Source of the DNA: Verticillium longisporum
Taxonomy: Eukaryota > Ascomycota > Sordariomycetes > Glomerellales > Plectosphaerellaceae
Assembly (NCBI GenBank): GCA_019188255.1
Contig: JAETXT010000006.1
Coordinates: forward strand, 4,278,001-4,342,000
Direction of reading: 5' to 3'
DNA length: 64,000 bases
Below, in pieces: positions 46,360 to 57,681 of the stretch (within the stretch, counting starts at the first letter, position 1; each line of letters begins with the position of its first letter). The notes below the pieces were generated by a model, which was given only the letters and a program-made list of their open reading frames with translations, did no database searches and was not told where the DNA came from. Made by a program: the position numbers and the translations under genes.

Positions 46360-48303
46360 TGTGAAATCGACTTGTTGCTGTCGTTTCGATTCGCCGCGGC
46401 AGCCTTTCAGTATGGGCGGAGGATGACCACTGGGGTCTCTGTCCTCCAAGACGTCGACTCCGGAGGTACACCGCCAACCCCTTTCTGCGTGGGCATATGT
46501 CGTTGCCAGGAAAGGCATGTGTATGTCGATGAATCATGACGACGATCATGCTGGTCGTGCGCGACGGCGGGACAAGGGGATGGAAGTGACGTCGGGGTCG
46601 TTTGCTTCCATCGCACGGTGGTGGATTTTCAGTTCTTTCTCATGGACCTCTCCCGTCTTGCTCTCTGGTTCTCTCTCTGCGTCTTCGTCTCTGGCTTGAT
46701 CTCTTCCTTGTCGTCTTGCCGTGATTCACTCTGCCAAATGCATGTTTCCATTCCCTTACTCTGTCAGGCGTGGCTTCAAAATTTCGAGTTCATTCGGTCT
46801 CCTCTCCCATTTCTGTCACACAAGAAACGCATTCATATTTTTCTCTGCTCTACTCGACAAGTCGTTGCTTTCCTCATCAGACGCCACTGTTGGATACCAC
46901 CTCCGCAAGACGGAACTGTTCACTAACGAGATTATGACTTGTTTTGCAATACCCAATTTGCCCGTCGGACTGCGAAGGAGCGGGCACTGGATGCCAAGCC
47001 GAAGAAAGGAAGCTACAAGATGCGTGCATTCGACCGGTAGCGGAGACGAGGAGAAGGACAGTTCTGGGGTGCGGCGGACACACCAAGTTGGACGGTTTGT
47101 GTTTAAACCCGTGTGTTCACATACTACATGTTTGTTCGATATGTATCAAATGAAGGGCGTGTCGCCGCCCGTCACATTTAAAGCTGTTCGAATTGACACC
47201 CTTGTGACAAAGCCAATGGACTATTTGTTTTAAGAAGGTTCACAATGGCAAAACAAACGAACCCGAGGTTGGCCATGCAGCTCTTCGGCGGGGTCAGGAA
47301 TCCCACATGTCACCGTGTCAGTCCACAGACTACATCAGATCACTGAACATCCAGGGAATGGAAACCTGACAGCTAGGCCAAGGTACCGACTTAGGAGATA
47401 CAGGACCGAAACAACCCGCAAGCCTCAAAGGAAAAATGTGCACGTGACTGCACCGTGGCTACCGTAGGACAACTTGGTAGGGCGTGCTTCATGCGGTATG
47501 TAGGCTGAAGCTTACAGATGGAGGCAAGTTCGTGGTTGGGGACTGAGGAGCCACCGAGAAACCCTGGCGCGGTTCGTCTTGCTGCAGTCATGCCGAATCA
47601 TTTTTAGGTAAGGTACCTCACTCGTGCCAGGAAGGATAAAATACTAACTTTTCCTAGCTCCTCGAGTCTTGAACGCCAATAGAGTTAGCCAGCCATGGTA
47701 AAGTGGCCTAAACAACAAAAGAATGAGCCAGCCATGCGGTAGTGATCCGCCTCTTACCTCTCACTTTCGTCAAAGTCCTCGCGGGATGGCACGATGAGAT
47801 GCCAAAGGCCGCAATATGCCTGGACTGTAAAAGGCATGTCAGACTAGGCCGGACCGTAGGTGTACAGGTAGCTCAAGCACACTCGCCTGGCGCCTAACGG
47901 TCCATCTGTGGCTGTCCTCCATCTCCATTGTTCGATACCTCTTGACTGAACAGCAATCCCCAAACGAATGCGCTTCTCTCCACCTCAATTCTCTGCATTG
48001 AGTGCACTCTCTACGGGTCGGAGACCCTCGAATCCGATGCGTCTTGAAGCTTGACGCGATACTTTAATGGGACGGGAACGCAGGTACGCTTTTAGCGTGT
48101 AGACGTCCCCGTCCCACCTAAAAATTTACCTGATAAGATAACAGCCCCGCGGTCTTCAAAGTTTCTCTGCCCGCGTCTGCAAGGGCGCGGTGAGTCTTTG
48201 CACTTTGCTGGTATCCAAACATCGCCTTGCGTCACTTCGCTACTCCCACGACGCTTCGCACCATACCACCTAGTCGAAACACATCCTTGCCGAACTCGCC
48301 AAC
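46360..48303. other. Intergenic region between PUB1 and CTP synthase
   Basis: About 1.9 kb with the long 3' UTR of the RNA-binding protein gene and the CTP synthase promoter. A 170-codon open frame at 46721-47233 has no domain or splice support and is treated as chance. GGTACC-type words occur near 47380 and 47610. Confidence 0.5.
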
Positions 48304-50690
48304 ATGAAGTACCTCCTTGTCAGCGGTGGTGTCATTTCGGGCGTTGGCAAGGGCATAATTGGTACCGAGCCCAGCTTCGTGAAGCAGTCCTCCTTGCGCC
48401 CAGGTCTGCTAACAGCCTCCGTCTAGCCTCTTCGTCAGGCCTTCTGCTCAAGTCCAGCGGCTACAGAGGTAAATTAATGTCTACCAAATCATTGATTTGT
48501 ACGACTTTGTGATTGACTAGCTTCTAGTGACCTCAATCAAGATTGGTACGCCAAAACCCGAAACTCCATTCTCAGATACGCAGAATAACATGGGAACCCT
48601 CCAGACCCTTACCTCGGTGTTGACGCTGGGCTGATGAGCCCCCTGGAACATGGCGAATGCTTCGTTTTGTAAGGTGCACGCCATTCCGCAAGGCTCCTCT
48701 CCAAGTCCTAACTATTTCTATCAAGGGACGACGGTGGCGAGACCGATCTTGGTGAGTGTGACTCGTCGCAGCCTCGAGAACCGGGCTTATAAGCTATAGA
48801 CCTCGGAAACTACGAGCGCTACCTGTCGATCAAGCTCACAAAGGCTCACAACATCACTACGGGAAAGGTTCGCTTCACACGACTCATTGGCTGGGCACAA
48901 GACAGCACTGATACCGTGTTTTGCAATAGATCTACAAGCATGTCATTGAGAAGGAGCGCAGGGGCGATTATCTCGGCAAGACCGTGCAGGTTGTTCCCCA
49001 CATCACCGACGGAATACAGAAGTGGATTGAAGACGTGGCCAAGATCCCCGTGGACGAGTCCGGACTGGAGCCCGACGTTTGCATTATCGAGCTCGGTGGC
49101 ACCGTGGGTGACATCGAGTCTATGCCTTTGTCGAGGCGCTGGTTCAGCTTCGCCATCGCGCAGGCCGCGGCAACTTTGTCAATATTCACGTCAGCTACGT
49201 GCCGGTCATTGGCCAGGAGCAAAAGACCAAGCCAACCCAGCACGCCGTGAAGAGCGTCCGTAGCGCTGGTCTCATCCCTGACCTGGTGAGAAGCATTCTG
49301 CCGAGTTACTTAAGCCGTATCGAGCTGACATTTGAAAAACAGGTTGCTTGCCGTTGCGAGCTTCCGCTGGACGACGCCACGGTAGCCAAGATTGCCCACC
49401 ATTGCCAGGTTGACCTGGAACAAGTGGTGAGTCAAGGGCTTTCGCTGGTGCAACCGGTTCATGACATTGACTTGTTCGGCGTAGGTTGCGGTCAGGGATA
49501 TGGAGACGATCTACCAAGTCCCGATGCTTCTCCATGAGCAGGGTCTCACCACCAGCCTTCGCTCCTTCCTTCGACTGGATCAGCTGCCCCTGAGCGAGGA
49601 CAGGGTAACGCAGGGTAAGAATCTGTGGAAGACCTGGAACGACACAGTGATGCCGCAAAGGCATCTCGAGACCGTCACCGTCGCTCTCGTTGGCAAGTAC
49701 ATTGAGCTTCACGATGCCTATCTTAGCGTCGTTAAGGCTCTCGAGCACAGTGCTATGCACTGCAAGAGGAAGCTCAACCTTGTCTGGGTCGACTCGGAGC
49801 ACTTGGAAGAGAGTGCGCGGCAGACGGATCCAGCCAAGTTCCACAAGGCCTGGCATGAGGTTTGTCCAGCTCTTCCCATGGATTTCTCACTCACGGTAGC
49901 TAATCATTTTGACAGGTCTGCACCGCCTCGGGTATCGTAAGTCACACCGTGCAATTTTTGATTGATGTTTTTTGAACCCAGCATTGACTTTGTTCCTAGC
50001 TTTGCCCTGGTGGATTCGGCACAAGAGGAATCGAGGGCAAGATCCTTGCTGCCAAGTGGGCGCGCGAGCAGAAGACTCCTTACCTTGGTGTCTGCCTGGG
50101 TATGCAAGTTGCAGTGATTGAGGTTTGTCAGACATGATATTAATCGCTGTCTTCCTGCTAATAACGTGTTAGTATGCTCGCCACATTGCCGGCATCACCA
50201 AGGCCACGTCTGAGGAGTTCGACGCACAGGCCGAAGAAAAAGCCACATTTTCATGCCCGAGATTGGCAAGACATCCACGAGCGGAAACATGCTCCTGGGA
50301 AGCCGACCTACCTTTTTCCAAGATGGTTCTGAGTGGAGCAAGCTGCGCGCGCTCTACGGGGGAGCCTCATCAGTCGACGAGCGCCACCGACACCGTTATG
50401 AAGTCAACCCGGAATACATCGACCGTCTTGAGGCAGCCGGCCTCAACTTTATCGGCCGGGATGACAAGGGCGAGCGAATGGAGATCATCGAGCTCAAGGA
50501 CCACCCCTTCTTTGTCGGCATCCAATATCACCCCGAATACCTGAGCCGCGTCCTCAAGCCTAGCCCCTGCTTCCTTGGCTTTGTCGCGGCCAGTGCTGGC
50601 TGTCTGGACGAGGTGCTGAAGGAGGTCAAGAACCCTTTTGCGCAGAGCAGTGGCGAGGGCATCAACGGAACGAACCAGGCTTCTTTCTGA
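48304..50690 (+). CDS. URA7: CTP synthase (two apparent frameshifts)
   Basis: Twelve exons: 48304-48361, 48427-48468, 48528-48545, 48605-48668, 48726-48751, 48800-48867, 48930-49285, 49343-49426, 49485-49859, 49916-49936, 50000-50122, 50173-50690. Joined, they give a ~584-aa enzyme, as expected (yeast URA7 is 579). The synthetase domain starts with the P-loop [11 protein letters not shown] and includes [20 protein letters not shown] and [14 protein letters not shown]. The glutaminase domain has the nucleophile in [10 protein letters not shown] and the catalytic His/Glu in IQYHPEY. It makes CTP from UTP, ATP and glutamine. Exons 3 (18 nt), 10 (21 nt) and 5 (26 nt) are micro-exons. Two frame breaks occur: at TTT 49127-49129, after which the conserved [17 protein letters not shown] lies in the next frame, and between 50237 and 50251 (A- or T-run) before FMPEIGKTS. 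One missing base in each explains both. Confidence 0.9.
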
Positions 50691-51940
50691 AGCAGCGCGT
50701 ATCAACAGGCGTTTTAGAGTTTGGAACATTGTTATATAGGCATAGGCTGTACCGGCGGCATTTGATGATCATTTCTACCCCTCCTCTTCTGGAATGTCTA
50801 TACGTACTATCGTGAGCATTGCGCAATGCCGACAGCCACAATCCGTGCGGGCGGGCTGCAATCCACAGCGGAAAGGTACGGCCTGCACCTTGTGTTCTTG
50901 CGAATTGCAGACCATCCTCCTCTACATGTTTCTGTGGGTATCATGAGATGATTCAGTCCACAGGAAATGCATCTACCTAGGGTGACGACGTTCGGAACGA
51001 TTGAGGTGGTCTGGGTTTGTTTGTGCATGTCCCTGCATGAAATTCAGTGCGTGACACAGGACAGGCCGAATGTTATACCTACCTAGGGAGGTAGCTAGGT
51101 AGCTAAGGTACCTACCTTACCTACCTTACGTACCTTATTCGCCGAGGGGGGCCAGCCCGGGTGGCTTGTTCGGTGGTACTGGGCGTCCTACCCACGTAAA
51201 AAGTGAAATGGATGCAGGCACTTTCGACAAATCACCCTGGAAACATTAAACCCAGGATCCCAACCTGGGGGGTCAGTCAGGCACACTTGGAGGACCCGGT
51301 CTGACGGCGGTTAGGGAGAGAGAGCAAAGAAAGACGCACACATGCGACCCTCCTCCCCACTCTTCTGCTCTTACGTCGTTCGGTGCCCCATCCTGCATAC
51401 GTCCGCCTGTCCTCCCGCTGCCTGCCCAAGCTCAGGCCCCTCCTGCCCTTCTCCTTCCTCCCCGGTCCCCCCCCCAACCCAACCCAACCGGCGTCAAGCA
51501 CAGCCAAGACCGCAAGCCAGCAACAGCAGCAAGCAGCAGCTGCTGCATTGTGTGGTCTCAGCCCAAACTGGTGCGCTCGCCCGCTCCAACGCGTCCTGTC
51601 TACTCCATATCCTTACATCCTCCCTCAGGCACCTCATTCTTGTCGAGCAACTACAAGGCCAAACGACGACATCCTGCTCCAGCGCCCTTGCGAAGCGATC
51701 CCCTTGGGCACGACGATCGCCGAACCTGAACCTGAACCTGCTCCTGCTACTGATCAGCGCCTCTTTTCGTTTCGCTTGCGATCCCCACCCCCATACTTTC
51801 CTAATCTCATCCAACCACCTCTTTTTCCACAACATTGGTCTACACACTGCCAATTCGCACCGTCGTAAATCGGGACTTGGGCATCACGTCCGCCCACCCG
51901 CCCCCCTCCTCCTCCGCCCCCAACCACCTTGCCTTTTGCC
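50691..51940. promoter_or_regulatory. Intergenic region, CTP synthase to YAK1, with CT-rich leader
   Basis: About 1.25 kb. The first part holds the CTP synthase 3' UTR and the repeat at 51076-51136. From ~51340 to 51940 the strand is strongly C-rich with short repeats (CCTGAA at 51725-51740, CAGCAG at 51520-51545), fitting the long 5' leader of YAK1. A 300-codon open frame in this leader is low-complexity and not supported as a gene. Confidence 0.55.
51076..51136. repeat. Cluster of TACCTACC / GGTAGCTAGG words
   Basis: About 60 bp made almost wholly of 4-bp-period TACC/TAGG units in both orientations, so parts can pair as hairpins. It is the longest example in the window of the TACCTAGG-type intergenic repeat. 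Function unknown. Confidence 0.8.
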
Positions 51941-54922
51941 ATGGATTCCCAATGGCAGCAGAGCTACGCTGACTCGGGCGCCTCCTCGCGACGATACAAC
52001 AACGGCGCTGCTCAAATCCCTCGCGATTACGCTGGTCAGGTCCCCCCCCAAGGTCATAGTCACACCCACAGCCAGGGCCAGATCCAGGGCCAGAACCAAC
52101 CCCCAGCCGGCTTCAAGTACGAGCAGTATCAGCAAGGCCCCGGCGCCGCCCCCTCTGCTGCTTCACCCATGGCCTCGCCTCAAGTGCGCGACGGCAACGG
52201 CGACGTCGCCATGCAGGACGCCCAGGACCCCTACGCCAGCATGAAATATCCCATGAGGCCGCACCACCAGTCTCACCTATCCGGCAGCCGTCCTGCCAAC
52301 CTGCACTCGCCCCAGGAACCTTCGGCCGCCGCGCAGCGGTACTCCCCATGGAGGCCTTATCGCCCACGTCTCCCTACGCGCCCAAGTCGGCCGCCCAAGG
52401 TCAATTCGTCAACCCCCGACCAGAGGCAATCGCCCACGAGACAGCAATCCGACTACAACCCTCAGAGTCCTTACTATGCCGGGCGTCAGCAGGCTCCTCA
52501 GCTGCCCCCATCACGCCCTATACCTCGACCCACGATGGATACCCATCCTCGGCTGTCGCCAACCTCGATGGAGCTTTCGCCGCTGCTGATCCCAAGTCGC
52601 CCCGTCGCCCCGTCGCCGCGCTCAACAAGAGTGTCGTTCCCGAGTTCAAGCCGGTTCGCGCTCTGACTGACCTTCGACCAAAAGTCAGCGCTCAGCCGCC
52701 GTTTCGTCGAGCGAACCCCGAAGGGGGCTTCATCAGCGTAAGAATCAATATGCCACCGAAAGCATTTGCGGTGTTACAGCATCCACGGCTAACGCTCGAC
52801 CATGCAGCCTCTGCAAGCCCTTACAGTCCACCTCCCGGCCACCTACCGCATCTGCAACCCCAACTTCAAATACGAGTCGTCGCGCAATCCCCGGCGTGTC
52901 TTGACCAAACCGAGCAAGGGCGTCAAAAATGACGGTTTCGACAACGAAGACAGCGATTACATCCTTTATGTGAATGATATCCTTGGCTCGGAGGAGGCTG
53001 GTCACAAGTATGTCACCACTCGCAATGCCCAGGGAGTCCTGTATCAATTCCCTCCATGCGCCGCGTACTGATACGTTTTTGCTTAGGAACCGATATCTCA
53101 TCCTCGATGTGTTGGGCCAGGGAACATTCGGTCAGGTCGTCAAGTGCCAGAACTTGAAGACTCAGGAGGTTGTTGCCGTGAAGGTTATCAAGAACCGCAC
53201 AGCCTATTTCAACCAGAGCATGATGGAGGTGTCTGTCCTTGATTTGGTACGACAACTTGCCCTTCCGCCCGAAGGGCATTCGTTTGCTAATTCAGTCTTC
53301 AACAGCTCAACACCAAACTGGACAAGAATGATGACCACCACCTCCTGCGACTCAAAGACACATTTATCCACCGCCAGCATCTCTGCCTCGTGTTCGAGCT
53401 ATTGAGTGTCAACCTCTACGAACTCATCAAGCAGAACCAGTTCAGGGGACTCAGCACGACCCTCGTTCGCGTCTTCGCCCAGCAGCTGCTCAACGGCCTT
53501 GCGCTTCTCAACAAGGCCCGCTTGATCCACTGCGACCTGAAACCCGAAAACATCCTATTGAAAAACCTTGAGAGCCCTATCATCAAGATTATTGATTTCG
53601 GCTCCGCGTGTGACGAGCGCCAGACTGTCTATACCTACATTCAGTCTCGATTTTACCGTTCTCCCGAAGTCCTGCTGGGGTTACCGTATTCGTCTGCCAT
53701 CGACATGTGGTCTCTTGGCTGCATCGTGGTCGAGCTGTTCCTTGGTCTCCCACTCTTCCCTGGATCGTCCGAGTACAATCAAGTCTCACGAATCGTCGAC
53801 ATGCTCGGCAACCCGTCCAACTGGATGGTCGAAATGGGAAAACAGGCCGGCGAGTTCTTTGAGAAGCGACAGGACGAGTTTGGGCGTCGCACATATCAGC
53901 TCAAGCCCATGGAACAGTACGCACGGGAACACTCAACCAAGGAGCAACCCAGCAAGAAATACTTCCAGGCGAACACTCTTCCGGACATCATCAAGACTTA
54001 TCCCATGCCGCGGAAGAACATGAAACAGAACGAGATCGACAGGGGTACGCCTGGCCACCCTGGCATTACGGGGACGACTGCTGACAGAATGTGTAGAAAT
54101 GAACAACCGCATCGCCTTCATCGACTTCGTCCGCGGGCTGCTCAATATTAACCCGCTAGAGAGATGGTCTCCACAGCAGGCTAAGCTGCACCCTTTCATT
54201 ACCCAACAGAAGTTCACTGGTCCCTTTGTACCCCCATGAACCTCAAGTCGAGCTCGCTTAACAGGTCTCCGGCTCCTGGTACGCAGCAACAGCAGCAAGC
54301 AGAGGCGCTGAGCAAACAGCGTGCACAGGCAGCCCAGGCACAGGCCAACTCGGTGGCACAGGGGGCTTATGCATCGATGAACGCGCAATATCAGCAGGCC
54401 GGACACGCCCCGGCAACGCAGTCCATGTATGGTAGTAACGTCATGTACTCTCCTGGCGGCAATCACGCCCCACAGCCGCCTGCCTATGGCCCGCAGCCGG
54501 GTGGTTATGGGCAACAGCAGGTGGTCTTGTCTCAGGCGCCGCAGCAGATGCCTGCAGCTCCTTATGGCCAGCAGCCCAACGTCAACCAAGGCGGTCTTTA
54601 CCCGCAAAACAACATGCGCGCGGGGCGCCAGCGGGCTTCGACAATGGATCAGCAGCAAAGCGGGATTCCTGCTGCCATCCAGCGCGTTGCTAGCCACCTT
54701 GACCCCAGTCAACCCATCAGGCTTCAGCCGAGCCCAGCATACTACCCACCACCGGGCGAAGGTATGTCGGGGGTTGAGGGCACGCCAGGCAGGGCAGGAC
54801 GACGCGATAGCCGTGCGCAGCAACAGGGGCGGAGGGGAAACAACCGCGATTTCATCCGCAACCTCGAGGAGCGGACGCTCGAAGAGGGCTTCATGGGTAG
54901 CCAGAATAACCCCTGGCACTGA
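51941..54922 (+). CDS. YAK1: DYRK-family protein kinase YAK1 (several apparent frameshifts)
   Basis: Exons 51941-52737, 52808-53007, 53087-53246, 53306-54044, 54097-54922; the corrected protein is ~907 aa. The kinase domain begins ~334: LDVLGQGTFGQVVKC, catalytic Lys in VAVKVIKNR, HCDLKPENILL, DFGSACDE, and the DYRK activation loop VYTYIQSRFYRSPE with the auto-phosphorylated YxY. The N-terminus is Gln/Pro/Ser-rich; the C-terminus is Gln-rich. YAK1 restrains growth downstream of PKA/TOR in stress and starvation. Frame changes: one C short at 52344-52347 and again at 52505-52509; one C in excess at 52413-52417; one C short at 54231-54235, where the frame as given meets a stop right after FVPP while the conserved MNLKSSSLNRSP continues in the next frame. 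The kinase core itself is unbroken. The pattern suggests assembly errors in C-runs. Confidence 0.9.
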
Positions 54923-56257
54923 ACAAGGACTTGACGTCGTCCAGTCGAATGAGACGGCGACGGGCTTATCGATTGGTCGAACCCCAGAAGTTGTCAGAAG
55001 CAGCTGGGGTTTTGTACGAGGGACCATGACCCTTCAGAAATGTCCTCCCACGTGCTACGAGAGCTGGCGCAAATCGCCCAATGTCTAGTAAGACGTATAA
55101 GAGCCGGCACATGTAGAATATCCGGGCCTGAGCCCGGTCAGAAGCCCACGAATCCAAGGGCATCGATGTGGAGGAAGGGGCGCGGCGCATAGAACATGGC
55201 CCGGACAAATTGGCGCCAGGGACAAACGTGCTTTTGACTACCACAACGACGACGCAGCCCCGACCAGATAGAAACCACGCATGGCGCTGCTGGCAGCAGA
55301 AGCTGGAGATTAAGAGGATGGATACCATGAACGATGACGAAAGGGAAGGGCGGGCGGGAGGGCGGACGGGAGGCGGAAATATTGCAGCATCTTATAACGC
55401 GGATGGAGGGCATTGGCGGCTTTCTCCTCTTCCTAGGTACCGCCAAAGAGGGGAGGGTGGGAGGGTAGGACAGGGAATGACTTTGAGCAAAGGGAGCCTC
55501 AACAGGCTTTGTACGTTGGATCCTATCCAGGCTGATCAAATGCTGTCTGTACTCAGTACCAGAAAGGGCAGTCCTCTTGAGAAATCAAGTGTGCCAACTT
55601 TTTGCGGATTCTGTTTTGTCGTGTTCTGCTGAGTTATCTTTCGAAGCAGCGGGACACGGGTCAAAAAACATTACACACCGTCCAAGGGCGCATTCAGCAC
55701 CAAAGATGACAGCTCGATGTGAAGTGTGCCAATGTCTAGGGGCAAGTGATGAGACCAAATGCAGGTGACGGCTGGCGGGCAAGCAGGAAGGAGCGCGGTG
55801 GAGACGCCTTTCGGATTGGCCATGAGGTGCCCAGGTCCCTGTAGGTACGGACTTTTGGTGGATTGGTGGGTTTGGCTGGCATCCTAATAAGTGGACTGTG
55901 GCGCCCGAAGATGAGCCACGAATAATGGCTAGGTACCTTAGTTAAGGCTCCCTGTAGGGGTCAGTCCAATTGATTACCAGGTAGCTTATCACACGCGTTG
56001 GAGCCGATGCCTTGACCAACTCGACACAACCTACTGTACCTAATCACCAAACCGCCACCCCTGGGTAGCCTTTTGCGCAAACGTCACAGTAGAGTCTTGC
56101 AACCTGCTTCTCTCTCTTCTCTCTCTTGAGTCCACCTTGGACTTTCTGTCGCGACTCCCGTCGGCCAGCGCCTTCAAGAACAGAGAGCGCACCCATCCTC
56201 TTCTCCGCTCCCCTGTCTGGCCTGCTCTCCTGCAAACGCCACAAATCACCAACAACC
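54923..56257. other. Intergenic region, YAK1 to the YRA1-like gene
   Basis: About 1.3 kb with the YAK1 3' UTR and the next promoter. It contains CCTAGGTACC near 55433, TAGGTACCTTAG near 55930 and one ACGCGT at 55993-55998. Frames here have no domain content. Confidence 0.5.
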
Positions 56258-57389
56258 ATGGCCAAGGTCGCAGTCGATTTCGAGAAGATCGTTCACGAGG
56301 GTGAGTTGCTCTGGCCACTATGCTCGCGATCCGACAGCGTTCTGATGAGGCGATACAGGCCGTGAACGTCAGAAGAACCAAGCCCTGGCCCAGAAGATCT
56401 TCTCCAAGGACAGAAGACAGAGTGCTCCGTCCAAGATCAAGCCCGGGACAGGCCCTTCGCTTGCGAGCAGGGTGGGCGTCAAGAAGGTGCGCCGTTGCGC
56501 AGTCAACCGTCTCTCTCTGCCTTGATGGCATGTGGTACGAAGCTAACCCGGGCTCGTTCTGCAGCAACGCGCCTCCCTCGGCCCAGCGAAAGCCTCGAGC
56601 GCGGGCAACATCAACGGCGAATGGACCCACGATCTCCACAGCTCCGTCAACGACCCCAGGAACAACAGCCTCGCGTCGCGCATCTCGGCGCCCGGGAGCA
56701 AGAATGTCGCTGTCGGGCCCAAGGGCAAGCGGGCTGAGCAGCGCGCCGCCAAGATGGTCGACGCCCTCGAGCGGACAGACTTGCTCCAGCAGAAGCCGAG
56801 CCCCGCGTCCAAGGGCCCCGGCCTGTCCATCCGCGGACTCGCAGGGCCGTACGCCGTCATGGCGCAGAACTTTGCGCCTGGCACCACGGCGGCGGACATT
56901 GAGAGCGCCATGACGCCCGTCGGCGGCGAGATGATCAGCTGCACCGTCATCAAGACGCAGCCCATCATCATTGTCGAGATGGTCTTCTCGTCCAAGGAAG
57001 GAGGCGAGGCGGTCATTTCGACGTTTAACGACCAGACGGTATGCTTTTGCTGGCACGGCGCTCGCCGACATGGAGCGAACATTTGGCTAACCCGGACGTG
57101 CTAGGCCGACGGTCGACTCATCAAGGTGTATCCCAAACCGGGCGGTTACAAGGACCCTGCCACGCAGAGGAGTGCTGTAGCCCCACACAACGCGCCCAGC
57201 GGGCCACGGGCTCAGAGATCGAACGCCGGCAACATTGTCGACGGCTCGCACGGGTTTCAGGACGAGGCCAAGGACGACGAGCAGCCCTACTACTACAGCA
57301 CGGAGCGCAGCGGTCTCTACAGCGATAAGCTCGTCGGAAACAACCGCAGGGGTCGGGGGCCCCAGCAGCGCAGTAGGGGAGGTCGATAA
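56258..57389 (+). CDS. YRA1/ALY-like RNA-binding protein
   Basis: Exons 56258-56300, 56359-56486, 56565-57038, 57105-57389; 309 aa, all junctions in phase. The N-terminus (MAKVAVDFEKIVHEG) is followed by a basic region (RERQKNQALAQKIFSKDRRQ) and a Ser/Ala/Pro linker. A divergent RRM at ~165-245 starts YAVMAQNFAPGTTAADIESA and includes the hydrophobic strand IIIVEMVF; its last strand (GRLIKVYPK) lies in exon 4. The tail is Gly/Arg-rich (NNRRGRGPQQRSRGGR), typical of REF/ALY-type mRNA export factors that bridge spliced mRNA and the Mex67 receptor. The family assignment rests on layout and RRM style; another nuclear RRM protein is possible. It is convergent with the PPR gene (292 bp apart). Confidence 0.8.
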
Positions 57390-57681
57390 GCCTAGGGATG
57401 TGAGCAGACGGGCATGGGTCAGGCCGGCGGGACACCACGGGCGTTCGGTTGCGGGACATTGGCTGCCAGTCTTGATGGGCTGCTGCACTTGACAGCTGAA
57501 ATCTTGCTTGAAAGGAAGGGAAGAACGGAAGAATCTGGCTGATTCACTGTATCATAACACGAGCAAGGTTGCTAGATTGGGTATATGACTCTAATGTAAG
57601 CGGTTGAGCGAACACGGGCGCCGACGTGGGCGTGACTATCTATTATATGACAAGTGTTGTACAGCGCCATTCAGCGAGGCA

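Noticed and set aside
46721..47233. 170-codon open frame downstream of the PUB1-like gene
   Set aside because: No domain, no splice support, mixed composition; it lies where a long 3' UTR is expected.
51342..52244. 300-codon open frame overlapping the YAK1 start
   Set aside because: Low-complexity translation of a C-rich leader, in a different frame from the conserved YAK1 N-terminus.
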